A DNA stretch of 64,000 bases from Diadema setosum (Eukaryota > Echinodermata > Echinoidea > Diadematoida > Diadematidae): contig CM067075.1 of NCBI GenBank assembly GCA_033980235.1, forward strand, positions 29,877,385-29,941,384, read 5' to 3'. Below are positions 1 to 11,439 of this stretch, piece by piece. Position numbers and translations under genes: made by a program. The notes under the pieces are model-generated. The model did not search any database. It was not told the origin of the DNA and saw only the letters and a list, made by a program, of their open reading frames with translations. Numbering within the stretch: the first letter of the stretch is position 1; each line of letters opens with the position of its first letter.

Positions 1-670
1 ATTTATCTTAAGACGATTATAAGGATTGCAATTCTTAAGTTTTGTTAGTGTACTCACCTTTTTCCAACATGGATTAACGATTCTTTTTTTAATGTTTTGA
101 ATTCCTATCATTTTCGGACTAACGAACCGTATAAGAATAAGAATAAGAACCACATTTTATCATGGGATTAACGAACCTTTGGAATAACGCCAAAATGTGC
201 TTAAAACTTCATTTCCGAACTATTACGGACATTTAGCTGTATCAAAATCTGTGTGTTTTGTATCAAAGGACTTCGGAACAATGAAACAAACCTTATCTGA
301 ATTCAGATTATTGTATTACAATAACGCAAGTTCCCCTCGGAAACTGTGCGTGATACACGAAGTGAACATACAATGATGTGAAGCGTTCGCTCATGCATGC
401 AGAGACGCTATAAAAATGCTTGTTCCGCTACGCATTTTCGAATGCGATCCGCATTTCGTTGTAAAGGAGCACATTTCTTTTGTTTTTCTTTGTCAGTGGC
501 GCTCAGAAAAGACTGCGTGGTAACGAAAATTTTGTTATAACCGTCTTCGTTATAAGCGAATTTTGTACCATAGACTTTAATGGCGATAATTTTGGGACCA
601 GAAGTTTTGCTTCGTTCTAACGAAATTTCGTTATAACCGTGTTCGTTGTAACGGAAGTTCACTGTATCTT
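1..670. repeat. Degenerate interspersed repeat with ATTAACGAACC / TTCGTTATAAC motifs
   Basis: Between about 61 and 300 a motif close to TTTCGGATTAACGAACC recurs with many substitutions (for example near 73, 114, 162). From about 530 to 665 a related motif TTCGTTATAACCG recurs three or more times. The same vocabulary returns at 10195-10440. This looks like decayed tandem DNA rather than coding sequence. An open frame on the minus strand (408-713) is made mostly of these units and is not considered a gene. Confidence 0.55.
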
Positions 671-1838
671 TATTTGTGTACTTCGTCTCTGGCTTAATTT
701 GCTTTCTTTGCATTGTTTCATCAATTTTGTAACTATTTTACTGGTATACCGTTAACGCTCATTTCAGAATATTGCCCTACTGCATCATTGGGCATTAACA
801 ACTAGTACTTATATATCAAGGATGTGGGAAGAGATTGTCACCTCCTTGGTATGATCACCGCGGAGCATTACCTCCCTTGACAATTACTCCTTATTTAAAT
901 TAGGCTCCAACCAATCACCCCTCTTACAGTAACTCTCCCCAAGAAAATTACGTCTCTCATTTTTATTTTCGAACAACGTTTGCTATTTGAATTGGAAAAA
1001 AAAAAACATTTTTTCATATCGTCTGGTTTTAGTCGAGACCTAACTTCAGGTTTTAAACATCTTTTGGGTGAGATAATTAGAAACCCCTTACGAAATATTA
1101 AAGAGCATGTTATTCCAAGAAGGTTTCAAATTTTTGTGAAAAAAAAAATACTCTTGAAATGGCCGGGATAAAACAGAGCAGCCCTATAATGCAAAAAGGA
1201 TTCTGTCAACTACAACTCTATATAGATCTATTCAAAAAGAGGGTGCAGGACAAAAGACTTCTTTCTAATCAGACTAACTTATATTTGAACTTGATTTCAG
1301 TGTCGAGAACATTTAATTTGAAAACTAGCACAATTCTACTTGTATGTAAAACAAGCTGTAATTTTACTCTTATGACAGATTAGGGCACCGTTTGATAAAA
1401 GTTGCCAGTTATGACATCTTGTTAGTCTCTAATAATTTCAATAATACCATGGGTTCTGCTTGATTGATAAGCTCGAGTCACTGACTTGTTACCATGGACC
1501 TGCTTTGATCGACCTACAACGATTGGTAATTGTGTGGAACTGACAGCTTATCAGGACTGATAACTTTTATAAAACCGTGCCCGGATCCTATCAGAAATTA
1601 TGGCTTTAATCGAAGGGTCCCTCGCTAATGTTAAGGGAATATGAAATGGAGTGCAATCAACTCTCCTTTTCTTATGTTTATCGTCTAATGTGTTATAACG
1701 GTAGAAAATGACAAGCCAAAAGAGTAAAATGATGACAGTGTAAGAGAAAGGTGTATCTTCTGATATGGTGTTATGAACTTATGGAAAAATTACAACGGGT
1801 GGTAACTTTCGGGGGCGGGGGGGGGGGGGGTTCGGGGT
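671..1838. other. No recognisable gene or element
   Basis: AT-rich sequence with several short open frames (980-1171, 1159-1383) that show no recognisable domain or splice-bounded coding pattern. In the paralogous gene the partner FAMeT exon lies about 780 bp upstream of the terminal exon. No equivalent could be seen here or anywhere in 1-2760. Confidence 0.5.
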
Positions 1839-2420
1839 ATGGTTAAGGGGGGGGGGGGTAGTAATCCGGGTGGTAGTTATCCTGAGGGTAGTTATCCGGG
1901 GAGTAATTATCCGGGTGGTAGTTATCCGGGGGGTAGTTATCCGGGGGGTAGTTATCCGGGGGGTAGTTATCCGGGGAGTTGTTATCCGGGTGGTAGTTAT
2001 CCAGGGGGTAGTTATCCGGGGGGTAGTTACCCAGGGGGTAGTTATCCGGGGGGTAGTTATCCAGGGGTAGTTTTCCGGGGGGTAGTTACCCAGGGGGTAG
2101 TTATCCGGGGGGTAGTTATCCAGGGGGTAGTTATCCGGGGGTAGTTATCCAGGGGGTAGCTATCCGGGTGGTAGTTATCTGGGGGGTAGTTATCCGAGGG
2201 GGGGGGGGGGGTAGTCATCCAGGGGGTAATTACCAAGGGGGTAATTATCTGGGGGGTAGATGTCCTAGGGGTAATTGCCATTGGGGGTAGTTGCCCTAGG
2301 AGGGTAGATGACCGGGTGGTAGTTGTCCTAGGGGGGAATAGACCTGGTGGGTAATTATCCGGGTGGTAGTTATCCGGAGGGTGGTTGCCCAGGGGGTAAG
2401 TGCCCGGATACCGTTTTGAA
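1839..2420 (+). repeat. 15-bp minisatellite, unit GGTAGTTATCCGGGG
   Basis: Roughly 35 head-to-tail copies of a 15-bp unit, most regular from 1900 to 2170 and degenerating to 2400. The unit length is a multiple of three, so every frame stays open; one frame reads as repeated Gly-Gly-Ser-Tyr-Pro, others as Val-Val-Ile-Arg-Gly. It lies in the presumed intron just before the terminal FAMeT exon. G-runs of four to fourteen bases make the plus strand a candidate for G-quadruplex formation. Treated as non-coding because no splice context or conserved flanking protein accompanies it. Confidence 0.85.
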
Positions 2421-2760
2421 AACATTTCAGCTTTTAAGATGCACCTTTCATTTTCCTTTTATAAGGAATAATATTCAAAGTAAAAACCCTTAACTCAACT
2501 AAAAAGTCACACTGGAATCTGAAGTACAATCGTCTCATACGCGCGTAACAATCTTAGTTAGGTGGTATAAAGAATAACTGAAATTAGTCTCACCTCGCAA
2601 TTCAGTTCTTCACTTCCTTTTCTACTCAATAAAAGAGCGAGTCATTAACAATGACAGTCTTGACAGAAACAAGAACAACAACAACGGACACGCGGAAAGA
2701 ATAATTCGATCATAATATGCATGTTTCAAACACGTTCAGCATAACATTTCATGTCCCCAG
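2421..2760 (+). other. Intron 3' end preceding terminal FAMeT exon
   Basis: Non-coding AT-rich stretch ending in the acceptor CATGTCCCCAG at 2750-2760. The acceptor position is fixed by alignment to the paralogous exon at 25329, which starts at the equivalent codon and in the same phase. Confidence 0.6.
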
Positions 2761-3059
2761 CACTAGGAGGAGCAAAGAACGGACGAGTCAATGTTGCCGG
2801 AGCGATGCGGCGATGTGTGTCTCCACCTTCCCAGTGCGACAATTTCGAATTCGGCGCTGATGACTTGTCGCTCTCCGGAATACCTCACTACGACCGCTTT
2901 TGGTTCAGTTTCGCTGGCGGTGTTATCAAGTTTGGCCACTACGGAGAAGAAACACCCATCCTGGAAATGACTGACCCGAACCCTGTATCGGTCGACTTCA
3001 TTGGCATATTCACTGGCTACGGATCTGAAGGCTACTGGAAACTACATGGATTTTGTTGA
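2761..3059 (+). CDS. Terminal exon of FAMeT-like (Methyltransf_FA) domain gene, copy 1
   Basis: This 299-bp phase-1 exon encodes the C-terminal half of a farnesoic acid O-methyltransferase-like domain. The order of conserved pieces is GG near the start, an RRC motif, an FWFSFAGGVIKFG core, GEETPILEM, then VDFIGIFTGYGSEGYWK, ending HGFC and a TGA stop. The family name comes from a crustacean protein, but the domain is widespread in secreted and cell-surface proteins of unknown activity, so no enzymatic role is claimed. The exon equals in length and nearly matches in protein the exon at 25329-25627. The upstream half of the domain and any EGF exons are not visible in the window, so this is either the end of a gene starting before base 1 or an orphaned copy. 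The open frame and intact stop favour a functional or recent copy. Confidence 0.8.
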
Positions 3060-3619
3060 GTCGACATTGGCCGATATTTGTTCGTATCGCACAAAAATGA
3101 TTCAGTTCTAACTTTCGCTGCCTGAGGGATTTTTTTTTTTTTAATCAAACAATGTATTGTTCGTTGTAAAGTGTATGTGCTCAATATTTCACTTGATGGA
3201 GGTTCTTTCAAAGGTAAAGAGCTTAGACATCTCATTTCATTTTATTTGCTGGTTCAGATGACAACAATCCATTTTCTTCTGGTAAAAAATTGAACTTTGA
3301 AACTGATGTCGAGTGACTTTGTTTTTATTAATATTACTTGTACATTTAATATGAAATTGAATGACATGCAGTAAGGCAATCGAGAGACATACATTTGTAT
3401 GCACACAGGGAACCTAGAATTGAAGAAAAAAATTCACCCCTTACATGAGTTATGATACTGGATGCAGGACAGCACGTATTATTGGAGAATTTAGAATAAT
3501 AATTGACCGGAAAGGGATGAGATGGTCTTATCGCAATGTGTTATTGAAGTAATATGGTTCGGGAAATGATTTTCAATTGAGTGTTTGTCTTTTTATTCAT
3601 AGAAGCCTAATGTAATTAT
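3060..3619 (+). other. 3' flank homologous to the flank of the second FAMeT gene
   Basis: After the stop, islands of similarity to 25628-26110 continue in the same order: CAGTTCTAACTTTCGCTG, a GGAGGTTCTTTC-like block, GACAACAATCC, and CTTATCGCAATGTGTTA. The flank is more diverged than the exon. It probably includes the 3' untranslated region. The homology is interrupted at about 3620 by the palindromic element. Confidence 0.6.
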
Positions 3620-3957
3620 TTAGTCAAGGCTCAGGGACCCAGAAAAAGTGACTTCGTTCAACCCACCACGCAGAAAAGGTTTGACTACTTGGGGTGGTCG
3701 GTTGGACCCTCTTGAACACCCCTAGGTAGTATGTGATTCCAAATTGTGGTATCAATAAAATTTTACAGGCCACAGACAAGACCTTATTCTTTGAAAAAGA
3801 GTCTGCGCGCGCTAAGACTACTACACGCACCACTAGCATTGCTACAGGCGCCAGTGCCAGCGGTGCGTGTAATAGTCTTAGCGCACGCAGACTATTTCTT
3901 CGACAAACAAGAGTTTTTGCCTGCAAACTAAATTTTCATGCCAAGCTGGGGTCGGTG

Positions 3958-4430
3958 TAGCCTTTAAACAAGGCGACTCGCTCTGCGTGCCCCCGTATAA
4001 GCGCGTTTACCCCACAAACCTGTTGGCCGGCGAGTGGAGCGAGCCGCCTTTATCCACTCGTTCAGGGATGTGTACTTTTGTCGTTGTTGTTGCTTTATAT
4101 TCTTTGACAAATTTGCGTACAAATTTGACGCAGAAAATACACACGGCACCAAGGCAAGCCGCGCTTGGTTGCTAACAAATTTATATTCTTTGACAAATTT
4201 GCGTACAAATTTGTTAGCAAGCGCTCGCGGCTTGCCTTGGTGCCGTGTTTATTTTCTGCGTCAAATTTGTACGCAAATTTGTCAAAGAATATAAAGCAAC
4301 AACAACGACAGAAGTACACATCCCTGAACGAGTGGATAAAGGCGGCTCGCTCCACTCGCCGGCCAACAGGTTTGTGGGGTAAACGCGCTATACGGGGGCA
4401 CGCAGAGCGAGTCGCCTTGTTTAAAGGCTA
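3958..4430. mobile_element. Palindromic MITE, Mutator-like, 9-bp target duplication
   Basis: A 473-bp near-perfect palindrome starting TAGCCTTTAAAC and ending GTTTAAAGGCTA. It is flanked on both sides by GGGTCGGTG (3949-3957 and 4431-4439). The other arm of the host palindrome (near 6205-6220) lacks the insert, which supplies an empty site for comparison. Long terminal inverted repeats plus a 9-bp duplication fit Mutator-like elements. The mirrored open frames on both strands within it are a by-product of the palindrome. Confidence 0.85.
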
Positions 4431-4816
4431 GGGTCGGTGTAGTGTAGTTTCTATCCGTTTTTATTTCGTCTTTATTTCTCCGAGTTGCAGCAAACCGAGT
4501 GGGAGCGCATACCCAGTGATTGTGATGCCCGAACCGTTTTTTGTCGCAATCACTGGGTATGCGCCCTCACTCCGCTTAGCGCAATACAGCGGGCTTCTGC
4601 ACAATACACAAGCTGCAAGTCAGAGATATAAAGGCGAAATAAAAACGACTAGAAATTAGGCTTGTCGCTATTGGGGCACTGAAAATGATAAAATTATCAC
4701 AGTATTTGCATTTATTTCATGAAGAATTCATCAAAACGCCATAAAACTATATGTACATGTTGCTAGAGATGTCAGCCATGCAATGGGATACACTGTAAGG
4801 TATAATATTGTGCATG

Positions 4817-4830
4817 GTTACCATGGTAAC
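4817..4830. promoter_or_regulatory. RFX-type X-box palindrome, left arm
   Basis: GTTACCATGGTAAC is a perfect inverted repeat that matches the canonical X-box bound by RFX-family factors (GTNRCC-RGYAAC). It sits inside the left arm of the foldback element and is repeated at 5792. Binding is inference only. Confidence 0.45.
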
Positions 4831-5791
4831 CGGATGCCTACAGGTGATTGGTAACCCGCACCCCCCCCCCCCCCAAAAAAAAAAAAAAAATGTCTGGAAT
4901 CTAGACAGGTTTGTTTCTTTTGCCTTTCGTGCACACTACCCATTGTAGATCGGATCTTAAAGTACCTCCTCAACACTGTAAAATTAGCCTGGATAAAAGG
5001 GAAAGGACGCCCAAGATTTATCCCACATTCCGTCCTTAGCATTAATTCATTACTGCACGTTTTGATACAAGTTTACATGTCATGATTTTTCATTTTATTT
5101 AATATATATATTTTTTTTTTACAATAGCTAACGAACACAAAAGTACGCTTAATTCTTTGATGGATAATACGGCGTACGTATATATTCCTTCTTTAGAAAG
5201 GAATTTATCTGCATTCTTGAATAAACTTCCTATAAGAACATGAACAATCAATTGCTTTCCTCTGCTTTTTTCCTATTCCAGGATTGTTTCGAATAGCCAT
5301 CGCTCTGTAAATACTCAAAAGAGCTAACATTAGAATGTAATTGGCTTTGCTCTCTGTATTCACCTATATTTTTATGGGAAATTTGTGTCCATTATGCATT
5401 ACTAAAAAAATATATATATGCCTATACTTTGAAATCAAATTTGTGTTGAAAGTACGACGGATGCAACTTTTTCATGCATTTTACTATTCAAAAATTATAT
5501 CTTTCTTTCAATGGCCGTTTATTATGCCTTTGTTTACAAATTTTGCTGTAACTTGAGAATGCTTCAATATAAATCATTCTTCACATAGTGGTACACTTAT
5601 GCAGAAGGAAGGACATGCTTATTGAGCTTTTTGAAATTATGGGCTTTAGTTATTGACAGCTGAATCCTGATTGGATAATAACGGTAGCAATGGCAACAGG
5701 AGAAAACTTTTTTAACGATAATCAATAAAAATGTTTTTCATTGCATCTATAAAATAAAAAAATCAAAGTTTGCAGCAGTAGGAGGCATCCG

Positions 5792-5805
5792 GTTACCATG
5801 GTAAC
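5792..5805. promoter_or_regulatory. RFX-type X-box palindrome, right arm
   Basis: Identical 14-bp GTTACCATGGTAAC in the right arm of the foldback element. It is conserved although surrounding arm sequence has diverged, for example the ATGGGATACACTG and ATATCCCAGTGTG blocks. Confidence 0.45.
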
Positions 5806-6530
5806 CATGCACAACATTTTACCTTACAATATATCCCAGTGTGTTGCTGACATCTCTAGCAACATGTACATATATAGTTTTATGGCGTTTTGATGAATTC
5901 TTCATGAAATAAATGCAAAAACTGTGATAATTTTATCATTTTCAGTGCCCCAATAGCGACAAGCGTCACCGACCCTAGTTTGTAACGTAGTTTCTAGCCG
6001 TTTTTATTTCGTCTTTATTTCTCTGAGTTGCAGCTTGTGTATTGTGCAGAAGCCCGCTGTATTGCGCTAAGCCGAGTGAGGGCACATACCCAGTGATTGC
6101 GAAAAAAAAAAAACGGTTCGGACAATCACTGTGTATGCGCTCTCACTTGGCTTGCTTCAACTCGGAGAAATAAAGACGAAATAAAAACGGTTAGAAACTA
6201 CACTACATTAATACCGACCCCAGCTTGGCGTGAAAAGTTAGTTTGCAGGCAAAAACCCTTGTTTGTCGAAGAAAAAGTCCGCGTGCGCTAGGACTACTTC
6301 ACGCACCAATGGCACTGTTGCCTGTATCAGTGCTAGTGGTACGTGTAATAGTCTTGAAGTGCGCAGACTCTTTCACGTTTGTTCCAACAAATAATGATAA
6401 AAAGTGGCCTGTAAAATTCTACTGATACCACAATTTTGAATCATATACTACCTGGGGATGTTCATGGAGGTCCCATCTACCACCCTGTCTGGTCAAACAT
6501 TTTCTGCGGGGTGGGTTTAACGAACTCCTT

Positions 6531-7841
6531 AATTAAGCCCCTTGCAGGAATTAGCGCCTTGACTAATTCATCTATTTGAGACCATGGCATTGAATTGTTT
6601 CTAGGTATATATGCCAAGGCAGGTATCCTGACTGCGGTGTACAATTTAGTCTCTATCAAAGCATAGATTGGGCTTTTATTTAGACGCGATGATATAATGT
6701 ACTTGAGGAAAAAATGACGAAGGACCTATAAAAAGACATGTATCTTTTATTTTGTCTGATAATGCTAGACGGTTGATACAGTGTGCAACGTAAAAGGCTC
6801 CCAGACGCCCAATTTTACGTTGACTTCTGCTGGTTTGAATTGATCTACAATAATTCACAGGTTGAGGAACTGCTTGTTAAGAAAAAACAAAACAAAACAA
6901 AAACAAAACAAACAAAAAACAAAAAAGAAACGGAGGAAAAGAAAATGCACAACAATATTTTTCTTATTATAGGAGAATTCTCTTATCCTTTTGTTTTGCT
7001 AAAACAAAGTTTTACCCCCACCCTCCTCCCAACTAAAGCAAAAAGAAAAAAAGATCTTGCCTTGCGTGATGTTATCGCTCGCAGTGCTAACTCACATAAC
7101 TGTCACCATGCCGAATATGTACTATACCTTGGCTAATGCACAAACTCTCGATAGCGAGTCGGGTGTCATAGAACATCTCGGAAGCTTTCAAATCTGATAG
7201 TCGTTGGTGGGTGGAAAATGTTTTCAAAATGTTCATGAGAGAATGATAATTTAAAGGTAAAGATTTCATAAGGGTTAATATTTCACCTAATAGGGTTATT
7301 GAAATGTGATTACATTTTTGGTCGATATTATACACTTTGGTAAGAAATTATCATTTCTATTGCTGATATTACATTTTAGCAATGTTACATACACAAGCGT
7401 TTATTTGAAGGTGTAATTTTATTGTACAGACTGCCGTGGAATGATTGTGTAAGGTGTTTTTTGTTTTTGTTTCTGTTTTTTTTTTTTACGGCACCTCCGT
7501 ACACCTCAGTGGCAGACAATAATTATTGTTATCGAAGCGCGCCGCTTCTTTAACACGTTTATGATACACTGTGTGATGCGCACGCTTTTAGCCATTGTGT
7601 TTGGATATGACATGTGTGAGAGGGTTTATAATAGGGCGTATTTCGTCAGAAAATAGCTACCTAGTTGTGCTACCTCGCACATGTCTAAGCCTACTTCGGA
7701 AAAAAAAAAAATCTTTCCTTGTTTTGATGTGTAAATGGATACATATAACAGACACGTGAACTGGACCTCAGTGTTTCTATGTATCGATGTACACAAACAC
7801 AAGAAAGTTTTTTAAAGGTCATGTTATAATATATATAATAA

Positions 7842-7844
<3 letters not shown>
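6531..7844 (+). other. Continuation of duplicated 3' flank; no gene
   Basis: About 7110-7260 resembles 26525-26650 in the same orientation (blocks like CGATAGCGAGTCGGGTGTCA and GAAGCTTTCA), so the duplicated flank continues on the far side of the palindromic insertion. The rest (6531-7110, 7320-7844) has an adenine-rich run near 6880-6940 and no credible gene. Confidence 0.45.

Positions 7845-7920
<76 letters not shown>
7845..7920. repeat. (AT)n microsatellite
   Basis: Alternating A/T for about 75 bp immediately before the MITE at 7921. A second AT tract follows that MITE, suggesting insertion into a TA-rich target. Confidence 0.95.
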
Positions 7921-7924
<4 letters not shown>

Positions 7925-8610
7925 ACCCTGCACCTCAAAACAAACAAAAAGTCGCCAGACATGAATTTTTAGTGAAGATCATATTCTGAAAGAGCAGACT
8001 TTAAGCTTTAAAATGATGTATAACTCAAATCAAATGGACTCTCCTAACCTATCTAAATATTGGAAAGAAAACACAAACTCAGGAAAAGTGTGAACTAAGA
8101 AAAGAGGCTCTGAAGTACAGTGTCTATTCAAGGGCTTAATCTTTACCAAACCGTGCTGGCTGTGTGATGAATGGGACAAAAAACATGAAGTAAACAACCA
8201 GAGTAACAACAATGAAGGAATTATCAGATTAAACTGAAATTAAGCATGCCTCATTAACACATTCTGTCCATAATTAATGCCAACTTTCAAAGCAGTAGTG
8301 CCATTCTTTCAAAAGTTATTAGAGTTGAAAGTGAAGAGTGTGGACGAGGTTTTTCAGAAATGAAAAAGGAATTCTAAAGACACACCTAATCACACTATTC
8401 TATCAAAAATGTTCGATATAAACTGCTAAAAAAACACACTTTCCTGCCCGTTTTATGATACCAAATTTTGGCATAATGTAAAAGAAGACCCACTCTTTCA
8501 GAAAATATGAAAAAGTCAAGTTCAGCTAGGTTGACCCATTTTACTTATTTTCAGTCCTCACGCAAAATCAGTGTGTGCGACTTTATGTTCGTTTTGAGGT
8601 GCACGGTCAC

Positions 8611-8611
<1 letters not shown>
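7921..8611 (+). mobile_element. TGTGACC-family MITE, copy A (complete)
   Basis: 691-bp element beginning TGTGACCCTGCACCTCAAAAC and ending with its inverse GTTTTGAGGTGCACGGTCACA. It contains no transposase. Other copies in the window are at 14547, 15109, 17165 and 19779. TATA-rich DNA on both sides is compatible with a TA target, as in Tc1/mariner-type MITEs, but the superfamily is not proven. Confidence 0.85.
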
Positions 8612-8646
<35 letters not shown>

Positions 8647-9671
8647 GGAGAGACAGATTGGTGGGGTGGGGTCATGGTGGCGAACAGTTATTGGTCGTAC
8701 TATTAAAAGTAAAAGGGTGTTTATTGACTTTCAATTTCGCTAGTTTTCTGCTTTGATGAAAACTCGGGCTGATTTGTACGCTCCTCGAGAGCGAGATGGC
8801 GATGGCAAAATGCGTGAATGCTAGAGTGACGCCAGATGAATGATGATAACATATTATGGAAATGGGTTACAAATTTGAAATGTTAACAGACAAAACGAAA
8901 TAAGTGCCAATATCTTACAACGAATATCCATATCATGGGGTGGGGGTAGTGTGGAGGGTGGAGAAAAAATGACCTTCACTCACGTAAAAGCAGAATGCGT
9001 CAGCATTTCATTTCTCATTAAAGGACGCTTTGCAAAGAAATTAATTATTCAAACCGTTTCATCAGCACAAATGGATCGTTCACAATTGCAATGAAGCAAT
9101 TGCAATTATACTCATCCTCAATGGAAAAAAATAGTAGCCTACATGTGAAATCGAGCTTGCAATAAGGCACATTGTTCTTTTCAACAAAGTAAAAGCGAAT
9201 TCTATTCATAATCCTCATAAAATGGGTCTGGTACCCATAATAATGAAATGAATTTAATCATACAAGAGCACCACATACATATCATTGCATTACCTGAATA
9301 CTAAGTAGTTGGTGAAATAAAATGGGATGAACTCAGATGCTAGTTTGCTGCTTTGTATTCGTCGGATGCGATGACAAATAGAACATTCCCCTACGTTTCA
9401 ACTGCCCCATTCCCCCATGCCACCCCCCCCCCCCCAAAAAAAAATGAAAGTGGCACTGAAGAGGGTTCACAAAATTAACACTGTGACATACATGACATAA
9501 TTATGGAAAGAGATTCAGTTCAGGATATTCGATGCCATTATGACTAATTGGCTTGATTCCTGGCAATGATCACGGGTCATTCATCTCTACCTGTACACTC
9601 TGCAACCAACAGTACATCGGAAAAACATAACCCTATCATAACCTTATATATAACCCTATATGTATATATCT
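8612..9671. other. Microsatellite then unannotated sequence
   Basis: 8612-8656 is an (AT)n followed by (AG)n tract. The remaining kilobase is AT-rich with a short C/A homopolymer at 9421-9445 and no recognisable coding exon or element. Confidence 0.5.
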
Positions 9672-9841
<170 letters not shown>

Positions 9842-10194
9842 CATACCTACATACAGGTATAATGTACTTAAATTGTAGCTGTTTAATCGTCTATCGAGAT
9901 TTACTCCATATTGATATTTCTCTCATCTCTTTGGCCTCTTTATCATGTTTATGTTAATGTTTAGTATTAGAATGTGGTAAGCATGTTTATGTCTTGCTAG
10001 CTATTACAATTCGTAATCCTAATTGGCAACGACCAAGGAAAGTCTATGGCTTAATATCCATCCAGAAAAGATCAAGGGTATGTGAAATTTGACACAGAAC
10101 AACCGGAAAGCAGGGGCAGAAAGAGGAGATGGGGTAGACAGGATGGCAACAACTTCTGACCATCACCAGATGACAGTGACAGTGTGAATGTAAT

Positions 10195-10440
10195 GAAAAC
10201 ATTTTCGGATTAACGAACCTTCTAGATAACGATCCTCATTTCATTTTCGGATTAACGAACCTGCGGAATAACAATGTATTGTTCATTTTCGAAATAAGAA
10301 ACCAGTCAGAGTAACAAACCTTATTTGATTTTCGGATCAAAGAACCTTCGGACCCGAGATGAACCTTGTTTCATTTTTTCGGATTTCCGAGCCTTCGGAA
10401 TAAGAGATCTCTAGAATAACGAACTGATGTAGCCGACATG
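10195..10440. repeat. Tandem-like repeat, TTCGGATTAACGAACC motif
   Basis: About six diverged copies of a 35-45 bp unit containing CATTTTCGGATTAACGAACC followed by TTCGGAATAAC. It is clearer than the related sequence at 61-300 and belongs to the same family. Confidence 0.7.
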
Positions 10441-11403
10441 TATTCTGATGCTATATTTTTTTTTTTAGTAGCAGACTCATCAAATATATTTAGATCATTT
10501 GACAGTTTCATCACTCGACATATTCCAAGAAGTATACGTATTTACCATACTAAAATAATATGTCGCAATCTCTTATATTTTCAAGTGTGCTGATCCTATA
10601 CCTTCGTTCCAAATGAACCTGTATTTTGTATTCAATTGTATTTCAAAGTATGCTGATTCTACTTTTCTTTGCAATTAATTTGTATTTCATCGATGCATGA
10701 CAGCGCGGATGATAGCTATTACCATTAAGAAATCAATGAAACATACAAGGCGATTATAACACAACGATATTCCGGCAGTAGTAATGAGAGTGCCATATCC
10801 ACTCTGGTACACCTTGTAGCTCAATGACATAGCCTGCAAGCTATATCACTGATGCACATTCCAAAGACTCATAAGGCACTAGTAGCAACGAATTTGATTC
10901 CGTCGCCCCTACTGGATCTTTTACTAAGCTCGTGTATCTAATTCATTGCATGTGGCTTGTCTTTCCCAGTGCATATTATTTTAGCGTTATCCAGTCAGCT
11001 TCAACGCTGTCTAACGTTGCATCTAAAAAGGCATTGTAAACATCATCCACATTTGAATTGGACATATATGAGTTGTTTGAGTCTATAAGTTCAGACGTGA
11101 TTTTCGAGTTCGAGAGACAATGCGATAACTAAGAAGAATAGGGATATTGCTCTTTACCCTTAGCCACAAGGAATGACAGAATGCAGGCCAAAAGAAGACC
11201 GAAAGTCATAAAACGTAAGTACTCATGACAACTATGTTTTTCTATCTGCAAAATAGTTAAAGCACTATCATCAGTTGATATATTTTGGCGTATGTATATT
11301 TGTAAGAACTTAGGGGAGATTTTAACGTGTGTGCATATTCGTTGAAATTCCAGGTGAAGGAACTGTGCATTACGAAAGCGATTATAGGCTTCATTTTATT
11401 ATG

Positions 11404-11439
<36 letters not shown>

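Larger units (their letters stand above)
3620..6530. mobile_element. 2.9-kb foldback / long-inverted-repeat element
   Basis: The left arm (about 3640-4860) is the inverted complement of the right arm (about 5765-6525), imperfectly but over nearly its whole length once a separate 473-bp insertion in the left arm is removed. Landmarks in both arms are the GGTGGTC/ACCACCC outer block, a TTTTACAGGCCAC block, nested hairpins with AGTCTTAGCGC, a GCATACCCAGTGATTG palindrome, and a 14-bp RFX-like palindrome near the inner edge. The central spacer, about 4870-5760, contains a C/A homopolymer run and no convincing gene. No transposase is visible, so it is non-autonomous. Outer limits are approximate and no target-site duplication was established. 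Confidence 0.75.

Noticed and set aside
1839..2144. Open frame encoding Gly-Ser-Tyr-Pro repeats as a structural or adhesive protein
   Set aside because: The unit is a 15-bp minisatellite, so all frames stay open; no signal peptide, splice context or non-repeat coding flank.
4034..4355. Two nearly identical overlapping proteins on opposite strands
   Set aside because: They are the two reading directions of a palindromic MITE.
7691..7972. Tyr-Ile repeat proteins here, at 9566-9862 and at 48945-49218
   Set aside because: Translations of TA microsatellites.
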